Part shown: in pieces, positions 1 through 5,283 of the stretch | How positions within the stretch are numbered: position 1 is the first letter of the stretch | Layout of the letters: the number at the start of each line of letters is the position of its first letter | Assembly: GCA_965371965.1 (NCBI GenBank) | Contig: CBDVAM010000182.1 | Location: 1-5,530, forward strand | Source: S146-42 sp965371965 | GTDB lineage: Bacteria > Planctomycetota > Phycisphaerae > Phycisphaerales > UBA1924 | DNA length: 5,530 nt | Reading direction: 5' to 3' | Notes under the pieces: model-generated | Database searches by the model: none | What the model saw: only the letters and a program-made list of their open reading frames with translations | Told to the model about the DNA's origin: nothing | Program-made: the position numbers and the translations under genes

Positions 1-544
1 CACCCGCCTCACTCGAACCCACCTTCACGTCCGCGATCGCCCGCTCGATCAACCCCGCCCGCGCCAGCGGCAGCAGCGCCAGATTCATCGCCGTCGCGTT
101 ACAACCCACGCCGCTGATCAGCGTCGCCCCGTTCAACCGCTCGCGCGACACCTCGCACAATCCATACACCGCTCGATCCAAAACCCCCGGCGCAGGATGC
201 TCCCAGTCGTACCACCGCTCGTACGCCCCGGGATCACGCAACCGGAAGTCCGCAGACAAATCCACAACCACCCGCGACCGCGCCTGATACCGCTCGATCT
301 CCCGCGACGCCTCCCCGTGCGGCATGCACAAGAACGCCACGTCCGATTCCGGCACGTCCTCGGGATTGGTAAAACTCAAGCCGCTGCACCCGCGCAAGTT
401 CGGATGCGCCCGATGGATCGGATCACCCGCACTCGACCGCGAACTCATCGCTATCAACTCCACCTCCGGATGCCCCAACAGCAGTCGCGCCAGCTCGCCC
501 CCGGCGTACCCCGTCCCTCCAACAATCGTCGCCGTCACGCTCAT
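1..544 (-). CDS. lysY: LysY/ArgC-type N-acetyl-gamma-glutamyl-phosphate reductase (partial, 3' end outside window)
   Basis: This gene encodes an NADPH-dependent reductase of the ArgC/LysY family, which turns an acyl phosphate into a semialdehyde during arginine or lysine synthesis. Beside lysW and lysX, the substrate is probably the LysW-bound gamma-glutamyl or aminoadipyl phosphate. The minus-strand reading gives 181 codons before the window edge, roughly half the usual length of about 345 residues. The N-terminus has the dinucleotide-binding glycine pattern IVGGTGYAGGE (residues 7-17). The catalytic cysteine lies in GVGCNAT at Cys148, codon 103-101. The ATG at 544-542 overlaps the lysX stop in an ATGA arrangement. 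A GGAGAGGG ribosome binding site (559-552) sits seven bases upstream, inside the end of lysX. The family call is secure. The choice between lysine, arginine or both as end product cannot be made from this fragment. Confidence 0.93.
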   Translation of the reverse strand, partial: MSVTATIVGGTGYAGGELARLLLGHPEVELIAMSSRSSAGDPIHRAHPNLRGCSGLSFTNPEDVPESDVAFLCMPHGEASREIERYQARSRVVVDLSADFRLRDPGAYERWYDWEHPAPGVLDRAVYGLCEVSRERLNGATLISGVGCNATAMNLALLPLARAGLIERAIADVKVGSSEAG

Positions 545-1428
545 GCGATCGCCCTCTCCGCCGCTCGCTCTTGGGCGAGGTGAACCACATGCCGCGCGAC
601 CAACGCCGGGATATCCACCCCCGTCGTCTCGACGCTGTTGCGAAACTCCATCGAATGATTGATCTCGTTGACCAGCAGCCCGCGCTGCGGGCACTCCAAC
701 AGATCCACCGCACAGATGTCGGCCCCGGTCACCCCCGCCGCCCGCTCGCACAACTCACCAATCTCTGCCGTGACCTCGATGCCCTCCGCGGACCCCCCGC
801 GTGCCGTGTTGGTAACAAAGTGCTCGCTCGATCGCGCGATCCCCGCGATGGCCTGCCCGCCGACCATGAACACCCGCAGATCCCGCCCCGGCTTGTCGAT
901 GTGCTCCTGGATATACAAGACCTGCTGCTGCGCCGAGCCCAGCGTCAACCGATGCTCGATCACCGCCTCCGCGGCGTCCCGGTCATTTACACGCGCCACC
1001 AGCCGCCCCCACGACCCTACCGTCGGCTTGATGACCGCCGGGTAGCCCAGCTCCTCGACCGCCTCCAGCGCCGCATCCGCGCCGAGCGCAATCCGAGACC
1101 TCGGCGTCGCAATCCCCGCCCGCTCCAGCTCCACGCTCGTCCGCAGCTTGTCGCCGCAGATCTCGATCGCTTCAGCCGAGTTCACGCATCGCACGCCCAG
1201 CCCCTCAAGCACCCGAATCGTCGCCAGCGACCCGCTCATGGACATCGACCGATCGAGCACAAGATCGAACTCGCCAAGCCGCCCCGCCGACGCCGGATCG
1301 AGCACGAGCGATCGGAGATCGACCAGTTCCAACTCGATCGGGCCATCCGCAGGCGAGACCGCCCGCAGCGCATCGTGGACCATCCGCTCCTCGATCCTCA
1401 CCCTGGAATGCAGCATCGCGATCCGCAT
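541..1428 (-). CDS. lysX: LysX-type ATP-grasp ligase (LysW--amino acid ligase)
   Basis: This 295-residue RimK-like ATP-grasp enzyme joins the alpha-amino group of 2-aminoadipate (LysX) or glutamate (ArgX) to the C-terminal glutamate of LysW. That protects the amino group for the following kinase and reductase steps. Visible motifs are CGDKLRT (91-97), the ATP-binding stretch VIKPTVGSWGRL (132-143), QEHI (174-177), GRDLRVF (181-187), NTARGG (207-212) and NEINHSMEFRNS (254-265). The last supplies metal-binding acidic and Asn residues and is followed by the TTGVDIP typical of LysX. Length is normal for the family (about 280-290). The ATG directly follows the lysW stop with no gap, and the 3' end overlaps lysY by four bases, so translation is probably coupled. 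I could not decide Lys versus Arg specificity by eye. Some organisms use one such ligase for both pathways. Confidence 0.94.
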   Translation of the reverse strand: MRIAMLHSRVRIEERMVHDALRAVSPADGPIELELVDLRSLVLDPASAGRLGEFDLVLDRSMSMSGSLATIRVLEGLGVRCVNSAEAIEICGDKLRTSVELERAGIATPRSRIALGADAALEAVEELGYPAVIKPTVGSWGRLVARVNDRDAAEAVIEHRLTLGSAQQQVLYIQEHIDKPGRDLRVFMVGGQAIAGIARSSEHFVTNTARGGSAEGIEVTAEIGELCERAAGVTGADICAVDLLECPQRGLLVNEINHSMEFRNSVETTGVDIPALVARHVVHLAQERAAERAIA

Positions 1429-1614
1429 CTATTCGCCCCAATCTTCTTCAACCTCGGGCGCAAGCTCCAGCGTCAACGGATCGCGGCTCACGACCTCGAG
1501 CTCCGCCCCGCAGTCGGCGCAACGGGTCACCTCACCCGCCAGCGGCGGGCGATCAAACCCCACCGCACCCTCACACTCCGGACACGCTGTCCCGATTCCT
1601 GTCTGCGTTGCCAT
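1429..1614 (-). CDS. lysW: LysW amino-group carrier protein
   Basis: LysW is a small acidic carrier whose C-terminal glutamate is joined by an isopeptide bond to the amino acid being made; LysX and LysY recognise the loaded carrier. The product has 61 residues, close to the usual 54-60. It carries two zinc-knuckle pairs, CPEC at 11-14 and CADC at 32-35, and ends in the hallmark EDWGE (57-61). I chose the ATG at 1614-1612 because AAGGAG (1626-1621) lies six bases upstream and the zinc domain begins ten residues later. A start further upstream at 1680 would add 22 residues translated from the terminator hairpin and poly-U tract, so I reject it. The TAG stop at 1431-1429 abuts the lysX ATG. The gene heads the operon and is preceded by the putative attenuator. 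Confidence 0.95.
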   Translation of the reverse strand: MATQTGIGTACPECEGAVGFDRPPLAGEVTRCADCGAELEVVSRDPLTLELAPEVEEDWGE

Positions 1615-1620
1615 GTTCTG

Positions 1621-1626
1621 CTCCTT
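1621..1626 (-). promoter_or_regulatory. Ribosome binding site deciding the lysW start
   Basis: AAGGAG on the minus strand ends six bases before the ATG at 1614. It fixes the 61-residue LysW start. It lies just beyond the U-tract of the upstream terminator, so it is transcribed only when that terminator is read through. Confidence 0.85.
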
Positions 1627-1642
1627 GTTCGATCCAAAGTCC

Positions 1643-1675
1643 AAAAACAACAAACCCCCGGCAGCATTCCGGGGG
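1643..1675 (-). terminator. Intrinsic terminator between the leader ORF and lysW
   Basis: Read on the minus strand, CCCCCGG (1675-1669) pairs perfectly with CCGGGGG (1661-1655) around a seven-base loop. It is followed directly by a U-rich tract (1654-1643) with ten U in twelve bases. G-U and A-U pairs can extend the stem outward. Only 28 bases separate the U-tract from the lysW ATG, too little for a separate promoter. Transcription of lysWXY therefore most simply comes by read-through, as in an attenuator. Confidence 0.8.
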
Positions 1676-1794
1676 CTCAAACGTCTGACTCGGTTGTCGG
1701 TCGCTTATCTCGCGAATCGACCCATGGCCAGAAGAGCACCCCGGACGCGTTTGGCGTCTTTGGCTTTCTGGGATTTGAGGATCTGATTCGCGAG
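1668..1794 (-). promoter_or_regulatory. Putative transcription attenuator: competing stems in the lysWXY leader
   Basis: Three pairings are visible in the minus-strand RNA. Stem A joins CUCGCGAAUC (1794-1785, leader codons 2-5) to its exact complement GAUUCGCGAG (1718-1709, codons 27-30). Stem B joins UCCGGGGUGCUC (1745-1734) to GAGCCCCCGGA (1678-1668), eleven pairs with one bulged U. It uses the whole 5' arm of the terminator and so would act as antiterminator. The arms interleave as A, B, A', B', so A and B cannot coexist except as a pseudoknot; A would act as an anti-antiterminator. A small hairpin, GACGC/GCGUC (1758-1754, 1748-1744), also borders stem B. The pairings are read directly; their regulatory role is inference. 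Confidence 0.55.
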
Positions 1795-1797
1795 CAT
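1705..1797 (-). CDS. Lys/Arg-rich 30-residue leader peptide upstream of lysW (putative)
   Basis: This small ORF has ATG at 1797-1795 and TAA at 1707-1705, and I recognise no homologue. It begins MLANQILKSQKAKDAKRVRG and ends GRFAR. It holds four lysines (8, 11, 13, 16, all AAA codons despite the high-GC background) and four arginines (17, 19, 27, 30). A GGAG ribosome binding site (1806-1803) lies five bases before the ATG, and a promoter sits just upstream. Between its stop and lysW is an intrinsic terminator. Lys and Arg are the likely end products of the downstream pathway, so a leader peptide whose translation senses charged tRNA is the natural reading. The alternative is an independent small basic protein, for example one that binds RNA or the ribosome, with its own terminator. 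No known family was matched. Confidence 0.55.
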   Translation of the reverse strand: MLANQILKSQKAKDAKRVRGALLAMGRFAR

Positions 1798-1812
1798 GAT
1801 TTCTCCGGACCA

Positions 1813-1840
1813 ACCCTACCCACTATCGGCCCAATGTCAA
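1813..1840 (-). promoter_or_regulatory. Sigma-70-type promoter for the leader ORF and lysWXY
   Basis: A perfect -35 box TTGACA (1840-1835) is followed after 16 bases by TAGGGT (1818-1813), which keeps the strongly conserved TA and final T of the -10 box. Transcription would begin near 1806, so the mRNA would start at or just before the leader ORF's ribosome binding site. No other convincing promoter lies between here and lysW. Confidence 0.6.
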
Positions 1841-1937
1841 CCCCGACTCAAGGCCAACCCCGATCCGCCCGCTAATAGCCTCCACGGGCCATCCCCAGGA
1901 AGGCGAGCAGATCGGACCATCCTCAGCCAACGCATAC

Positions 1938-2558
1938 TTGTCACTAACCGCCCCGTTGCAGGTGCGCCCGCTCGACCCTGCGCGGGCCCAGCGCCTCGAA
2001 CAACGCCAGGGCGAGTCCGAGACCCGAGTCGGCGGCGTGTCACGAGAGCCCGACACGTTCGAGCGATCCGCTCCGACGACCTCCTCAGACACCCGCTCCA
2101 ACGCCGACACCAATGCCCAGGGCGAGGCGCTCTCCGATAAGGAGCAGCGCGAGCTCGACCAGATGCGCTCCCGCGACCAGGAGGTCCGAACCCACGAGCA
2201 GGCCCACGGCGCTGGTGCCGGCGGGCTTGCCAGAGGCGGGCCGAACTACACGCTGACTGTCGGACCCGACGGCAAGCGTTACGCCAGCGGCGGGCACCTG
2301 AATATCGACACCAGCGAGGCAGGCACGCCCGAGCAGACGATCCAGAAAGCCGCGCAGATCCGGCGAGCCGCGCTCGCACCCGCCGACCCATCGAGCAAGG
2401 ACCGGCAGGTCGCGGCCAAGGCGTCGCAGATGGAGGCCAAGGCGCGGCGAGAGCTCGGCGAGGATCATGCTCGCCAAAGCGACGCTTCCGAGAGCCCATT
2501 GCCCGAATCGCCCGCGAAGCAGGTGACGCCCAGAACGCCGATCGACACGTTCGCGTAA
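1938..2558 (+). CDS. SprA-related putative metalloprotease (PF12118-like, CJM1_0395 family)
   Basis: The 206-residue product matches the SprA-related family, annotated as putative metalloprotease though its activity is poorly characterised. The conserved core runs from about 64 to 173. It starts with the charged stretch LSDKEQRELDQMRSRDQEVR, leads into the zinc-type HExxH motif HEQAH (86-90), then a glycine-rich GAGAGGLARGGPNYT and the GPDGKRYASGGHLNID segment. It ends in a long charged helix with ALAPADPSSKDRQVAAKASQMEAKARREL. The first 60 residues and the tail after 175 are low-complexity and probably disordered. No signal peptide is evident. The start is uncertain: TTG at 1938 is the first possible start in frame, GTG at 1962 is an alternative, and neither has a clear ribosome binding site. 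The gene is divergent from the lysWXY leader, whose promoter lies about 100 bases away. Confidence 0.85.
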   Translation: MSLTAPLQVRPLDPARAQRLEQRQGESETRVGGVSREPDTFERSAPTTSSDTRSNADTNAQGEALSDKEQRELDQMRSRDQEVRTHEQAHGAGAGGLARGGPNYTLTVGPDGKRYASGGHLNIDTSEAGTPEQTIQKAAQIRRAALAPADPSSKDRQVAAKASQMEAKARRELGEDHARQSDASESPLPESPAKQVTPRTPIDTFA

Positions 2559-2596
2559 TCACGCGGGCAATCGCTCGGCTCGGCACCCGGCGCGCT

Positions 2597-2627
2597 CGGA
2601 CATGGGATGCGAGAAATCTGATACATT
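2597..2627 (+). promoter_or_regulatory. Possible extended -10 promoter for the membrane-protein gene
   Basis: TGATACATT (2619-2627) resembles an extended -10 element. CGGACA (2597-2602) is a partial -35 match, with a rather long 19-base spacer. Initiation near 2634 would leave almost no leader before the ATG at 2635. The match is modest and rests on sequence pattern alone. Confidence 0.3.
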
Positions 2628-2634
2628 GTGAGAG

Positions 2635-3243
2635 ATGAAACCTCTTGTTGCACTCGCGGTAGTTGTGGCGACGTACATGGTCGCCTTCACGGTTCTCGCC
2701 GTCGTCCGGGGTAACCAGGAGTTTGTTTTCTATATCGCGACGATGCTGGTGACTATCGCGGTGCTGGGGGCGGTGCATCTGCGGGTGCGGTTCTCGATGG
2801 GGGTCTTGTGGGGGCTCGCGGGGTGGGGGCTCGCGCATCTGTGCGGCGGGCTGATCCCCGTCGGCGACAGCGTGCTGTACAACTTCTGGTTGATCCCCGG
2901 GGCGCTGCGGTACGACCATGCGGTCCATGCCTATGGGTTCGGCGTGGCGACCTGGGCCTGTTGGGAGGGGTTGGGCAGCGTGGTTCGGAGGGGCGGCATG
3001 GTGCTGCGACCGAGTGCGGGGCTGGCGTTCGGGCTGGTGTGCATGGGGATGGGGCTCGGGGCGCTGAACGAGGTCATCGAGTTCGCCGCGACCAAGCTGG
3101 TGCCCGACACCAACGTCGGCGGGTATGAGAACACCGCGTGGGATCTGGTGAGCAATCTGGTCGGGGCGAGTGTCGCCGCGGGGTTGATCGTGTTCTGCGA
3201 TCGACGGAGAGGGCGGGACGCGCGAGGAGGGCCGGGCGGTTGA
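2635..3243 (+). CDS. Multi-pass membrane protein resembling the DUF2238/YjdF group
   Basis: The 202-residue product is an integral membrane protein of unknown function. Hydrophobic segments lie at about 4-24, 30-49, 56-76, 98-115, 127-147 and 172-188, giving roughly five or six spans. A basic, glycine-rich tail (190-202) is probably cytoplasmic. Three polar motifs inside or beside the membrane stand out: YDHAVH (93-98), NEVIEF (145-150) and WDLVSNLVGA (169-178). The spacing of YD..H, NE..E and D...N..GA resembles the DUF2238 family (E. coli YjdF, about 209 residues), so I place it near that group without claiming function. The ATG follows GAGAG closely, a weak ribosome binding site. It begins 76 bases after the SprA-like gene and may have its own promoter. 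The TGA at 3241-3243 is immediately followed by a hairpin shared with the converging gene. Confidence 0.75.
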   Translation: MKPLVALAVVVATYMVAFTVLAVVRGNQEFVFYIATMLVTIAVLGAVHLRVRFSMGVLWGLAGWGLAHLCGGLIPVGDSVLYNFWLIPGALRYDHAVHAYGFGVATWACWEGLGSVVRRGGMVLRPSAGLAFGLVCMGMGLGALNEVIEFAATKLVPDTNVGGYENTAWDLVSNLVGASVAAGLIVFCDRRRGRDARGGPGG

Positions 3244-3696
3244 GTCGTGCCGACCGCCCAGAGCTGCGGTTGGTGGCACGGTGGGGCGGGATTGGGTGAG
3301 GAGTTTGGTTGCGGCTTTGCGCTGGGTCTCAGCTAATCGCAGGGTTTGGGCGGGGTTGATGGGTTCGGCGGGGGCGGTGGTTGCGAGGCGTTCGAGGGTT
3401 TGGAGTGCCGCGGTTTTTGCGCGCTGGGCGATGAGCTGTTGGCGGCGTTGTTCGATGCGGTGCATGGCGTCGAGCGCGGCGGCGGTCTTGGGGGAGTTGA
3501 GCCAGGATTCGAGTTGCGCGAGCGTGAGGTTGTGGAGGTCGCAGAGGTCGAGGGGTGAGAGGTTTGCGTCGAGGAGGTCGCGGAGGAGGGAACTGGGGTC
3601 GAGGGTCGGGGGTTGGGGGTAGGGGGTGAGCGGGATATGGGCCTTTGAGGACTCGGGTGCGGTGTTGGTTTGCAGGTCGGTTTCGAGAGTGAACAT
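3244..3696 (-). CDS. Hypothetical protein with no stop codon at the expected end (possibly degraded)
   Basis: I do not recognise this gene. The first 135 codons (3696-3292) look genuine: GC-ending codons dominate and the residues suit a small helical protein. After a proline-rich start (HIPLTPYPQPPTLDP, 20-34) comes a possible helix-turn-helix around 46-70 (SPLDLCDLHNLTLAQLESWL). A long charged helix (72-106) and a second helical stretch ending in KAATKLLTQ (127-135) follow. Beyond that the translation becomes low-complexity (SRPTVPPTAALGG). The frame never meets a stop near the converging gene; it stays open to 1837, antisense to two well-supported genes. I end the feature at 3244 arbitrarily, next to that gene's stop. 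No ribosome binding site precedes the ATG. It may be a decayed gene, a gene whose end was lost to an indel, or a real long overlap. Confidence 0.5.
3247..3279. terminator. Hairpin between the converging genes
   Basis: CGACCGC (3251-3257) pairs with GCGGTTG (3266-3272), including one G-U pair in the plus-strand RNA, around an eight-base loop. GTGC (3247-3250) and GCAC (3276-3279) can extend it past a three-base bulge. There is no U-tract on either strand, so it may be only a weak or bidirectional terminator, or a relative of the hairpin repeats further right. Confidence 0.35.
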
Positions 3697-3837
3697 GGGG
3701 GAACGGTACGGCGTCGGCGTGGGGATTCGAGGTTGGGGTGGGGTATGTCCATGAAACGGCGGATGAGGGGCGGGGATGGTGTGGAAGTTGTTGTGGGTAG
3801 CGGTGGTCTGGAGAGGGTAGAGGACTGGCCCCCATGT
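3697..3837. other. Intergenic stretch, no gene seen
   Basis: These 141 bases between two minus-strand genes are G-rich on the plus strand. I see no clear promoter, terminator or ribosome binding site. The gene at 3838-4626 ends here without a recognisable terminator hairpin. Confidence 0.5.
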
Positions 3838-4626
3838 CTAGGTCTTGTGTGTCGTCTTCGATTCAGATACTTGCCAGGTAATTGGAGTGTATTCGGAGTG
3901 GACGCGATGGACCACGACCTTGCCAAGTGGCGTCCACGAATATGTCGCGAAGCCATCCGAGCTCTTTCTAAGTATTCGAATCATGTCCTTCTCAAGTAAA
4001 CGAGCAATCGCCTGCGGCATTCTACTGAGAGGCTTCATGTTCTCGGGCGCTATTCCCCAACCCTCATCCAATCCCATTGCTCCCCTGTCCGCAATGAGTT
4101 GTAGCTCCTCAATCGACAACCGATCTGCGAGCGCGGCCACCCTCTTGTCGTAGATCGATTGACGCTCGAGCCGACGAGCATCTATCTCACTCGCGATTCT
4201 AGTGCGAGCCCGTCCAGTCTCGTCAAACTCAATCTGTAGCACAGGGATGACACTGACATCGAACAGCATCTGCTCTCGGTCATCCCGAACAAGAAGCACC
4301 TCTTCGGGCAACCTGATTGCATGAGCAAGTCCGACCTCATAGAGAACATTTGCGTTTCGGATCGGCCGCTCATCGAGCTCGCCAAGAACTGAAATATCCG
4401 CGAGCACGATCTCGGCGTGACTAATGCCATCGATGATCTGGGTGATGACTGAATCGCCGCTCTTTGATTGATCAACTCGATTGACCTCCAGGCCACAGTC
4501 ACGGATGGCCGGGGCAATGACATCGTTGAACCGTGCGTTGAATCGATCCGCAAATGGCATTGCGACAAACACTTCGGGCCGGCGTTCAAGTCGCCAAAAC
4601 GAGTTGAGAAAACTATTTGGGTGCAT
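3838..4626 (-). CDS. Nucleoside 2-deoxyribosyltransferase-like / TIR-fold domain protein with C-terminal winged helix
   Basis: The 262-residue product begins with a Rossmann-like domain (about 17-135) of the nucleoside 2-deoxyribosyltransferase type, related in fold to TIR domains. Key motifs are VFVAMPF (19-25), GLEVNRVD (45-52), the repeated-Ile stretch VITQIIDGISHAEIVLADIS (60-79) and NANVLYEVGLAHAI (91-104). Glu97 matches the nucleophile of the transferases and Asp77 a conserved acidic residue. LFDVSVIPVLQIEF (121-134) closes the domain. A charged linker leads to about 168-242, where alternating helices end in a strand pair and SWTPLGKVVV, a winged-helix pattern. Proteins of this class are thought to bind or cleave nucleotides or NAD, some in defence or signalling; here that is inference. 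Two sampled 60-base stretches are 53% GC, against 67% in a sample from the membrane-protein gene, suggesting lateral transfer. The ATG at 4626 lacks a ribosome binding site, so the start is less sure. Confidence 0.8.
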   Translation of the reverse strand: MHPNSFLNSFWRLERRPEVFVAMPFADRFNARFNDVIAPAIRDCGLEVNRVDQSKSGDSVITQIIDGISHAEIVLADISVLGELDERPIRNANVLYEVGLAHAIRLPEEVLLVRDDREQMLFDVSVIPVLQIEFDETGRARTRIASEIDARRLERQSIYDKRVAALADRLSIEELQLIADRGAMGLDEGWGIAPENMKPLSRMPQAIARLLEKDMIRILRKSSDGFATYSWTPLGKVVVHRVHSEYTPITWQVSESKTTHKT

Positions 4627-4685
4627 GGTAAGAGATGGTAGCTCAGGTCGGCACCGGCGTACCGATTGGGACGAAGTGGTTGACG

Positions 4686-4720
4686 GTCGTCCGCCCCTTC
4701 AGGGCGTGAGACCGGACGAC
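4686..4720. repeat. Hairpin 1 of the repeat region
   Basis: GTCGTCCG (4686-4693) pairs perfectly with CGGACGAC (4713-4720). A competing inner stem, CGCCC (4692-4696) with GGGCG (4702-4706), overlaps it. Confidence 0.6.
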
Positions 4721-4726
4721 TCTCGA

Positions 4727-4771
4727 CCTGGGGCTGCGCCCCAGGCTACCGGCGTGCGCCGCTTCGCGGCG
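4727..4771. repeat. Hairpins 2 and 3, a double REP-like unit
   Basis: CCTGGGGC (4727-4734) and GCCCCAGG (4738-4745) form an eight-pair stem with a TGC loop. CGCCGC (4757-4762) and GCGGCG (4766-4771) form a six-pair stem with a TTC loop. Pairs of short hairpins with three-base loops resemble REP-type intergenic elements and recall repeats common in planctomycete genomes. Confidence 0.6.
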
Positions 4772-4878
4772 GTTCTATTGCTCGATTCACGGCGTTGCCC
4801 GGCGGGGGAGTTTGGGGTGGGTTCTTGGCGGGGTGCGCTCTGGCATTGGTGCGAGTGTATCAGAATGTGGGTAGTGGG

Positions 4879-4991
4879 CTTCGTCCGACCCTTCGGGGCG
4901 GGGGGCTGTGGGATGGGGTTCCCCGGGTTGCGCACGCTGGGCGTGCTTCACCCGGGGCTAGGTACGTTGACCCCGTCGGGGTCGGGGCGTT
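4879..4991. repeat. Direct repeat copy 1 with two-tier hairpin
   Basis: The core (4921-4957) folds as CCCCGGGT with ACCCGGGG, a symmetrical three-base internal loop, then GCACGC with GCGTGC closed by TGG. It is preceded by CTTCGTCCG and followed by a 34-base segment around GTACGTTGACCCC. The same order recurs about 250 bases later. Confidence 0.7.
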
Positions 4992-5014
4992 TGCGGGTGG
5001 GTGGGAGGCGGTCT

Positions 5015-5057
5015 GAGGCGCGCCCGCAGCGGGTTCGCTCCCTCACGGGCGCGGCTC
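5015..5057. repeat. Long-stem hairpin between the two direct-repeat copies
   Basis: GAGGCGCGCCCG (5015-5026) pairs with CGGGCGCGGCTC (5046-5057) except at one position. A short AGCG/CGCT stem lies inside the loop. Confidence 0.55.
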
Positions 5058-5083
5058 GTTGATCCGTCAAGCAGAGCCTGGGT

Positions 5084-5101
5084 GCGTTGATCGCTGCGGG
5101 G
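5084..5101. repeat. 18-base exact direct repeat (partner at 5238-5255)
   Basis: GCGTTGATCGCTGCGGGG occurs identically at 5084-5101 and 5238-5255. Both copies lie beside a GGTCGGGGCG segment, which suggests staggered duplication of the repeat units. Confidence 0.7.
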
Positions 5102-5127
5102 TCGGGGCGCTTGTGGGCTGTTGTGAG

Positions 5128-5242
5128 CCTCGTCCGCCCACTCCGGGGCGGTGTTTGCGTTGGTTGCTTACCCCGGGTTTCGCACGCTGGGGCGTGCTTC
5201 ACCCGGGGCTATGTACGTTGACCCCGGCGGGGTCGGGGCGTT
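5128..5242. repeat. Direct repeat copy 2 with two-tier hairpin
   Basis: This copy keeps the order of copy 1. CCTCGTCCG (5128-5136) comes first, then the two-tier hairpin (5171-5208) with both internal-loop sides TTC and a TGGG loop. Last comes a 34-base tail (5209-5242) with two differences from 4958-4991. Stem bases are identical in both copies while loop bases differ, so the structure appears conserved. Confidence 0.7.
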
Positions 5243-5283
5243 GATCGCTGCGGGGTTGGGTGAGGGTTGGGAGTTTGGGGGAT

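Noticed and set aside
1615..1680. Upstream start giving an 83-residue LysW
   Set aside because: The extra 22 residues would be encoded by the terminator stem and U-tract, while a strong ribosome binding site points to 1614.
1651..1806. Lysine riboswitch upstream of lysW
   Set aside because: The region is too short for the five-helix lysine riboswitch and is largely occupied by a translated ORF; I see none of its characteristic junction.
1571..1813. 80-codon minus-strand frame overlapping the leader ORF in another phase
   Set aside because: It runs through the terminator into lysW out of frame and has no ribosome binding site or recognisable feature; the 30-codon ORF fits the promoter and binding site better.
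571..1875. Long plus-strand open frame opposite lysX and lysW
   Set aside because: Arg/Pro/His-rich translation with no domain; it is the antisense shadow of the lysX and lysW genes in high-GC DNA.
3333..3956. Alternative minus-strand frames over the hypothetical gene (also 3329-3835)
   Set aside because: Their translations are Pro/Ser/Arg low-complexity, whereas the frame from 3696 shows GC-ending codons and helical protein character.
4481..5062. Plus-strand 193-codon frame over the gene end and repeat region
   Set aside because: It is antisense to the well-supported gene at its start and then translates hairpin repeats; repeated PGLRTLG-like strings reflect DNA repeats.
4879..5255. CRISPR array
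   Set aside because: Only two copies about 250 bases apart with long conserved flanks; there is no regular short repeat-spacer pattern and no cas gene.
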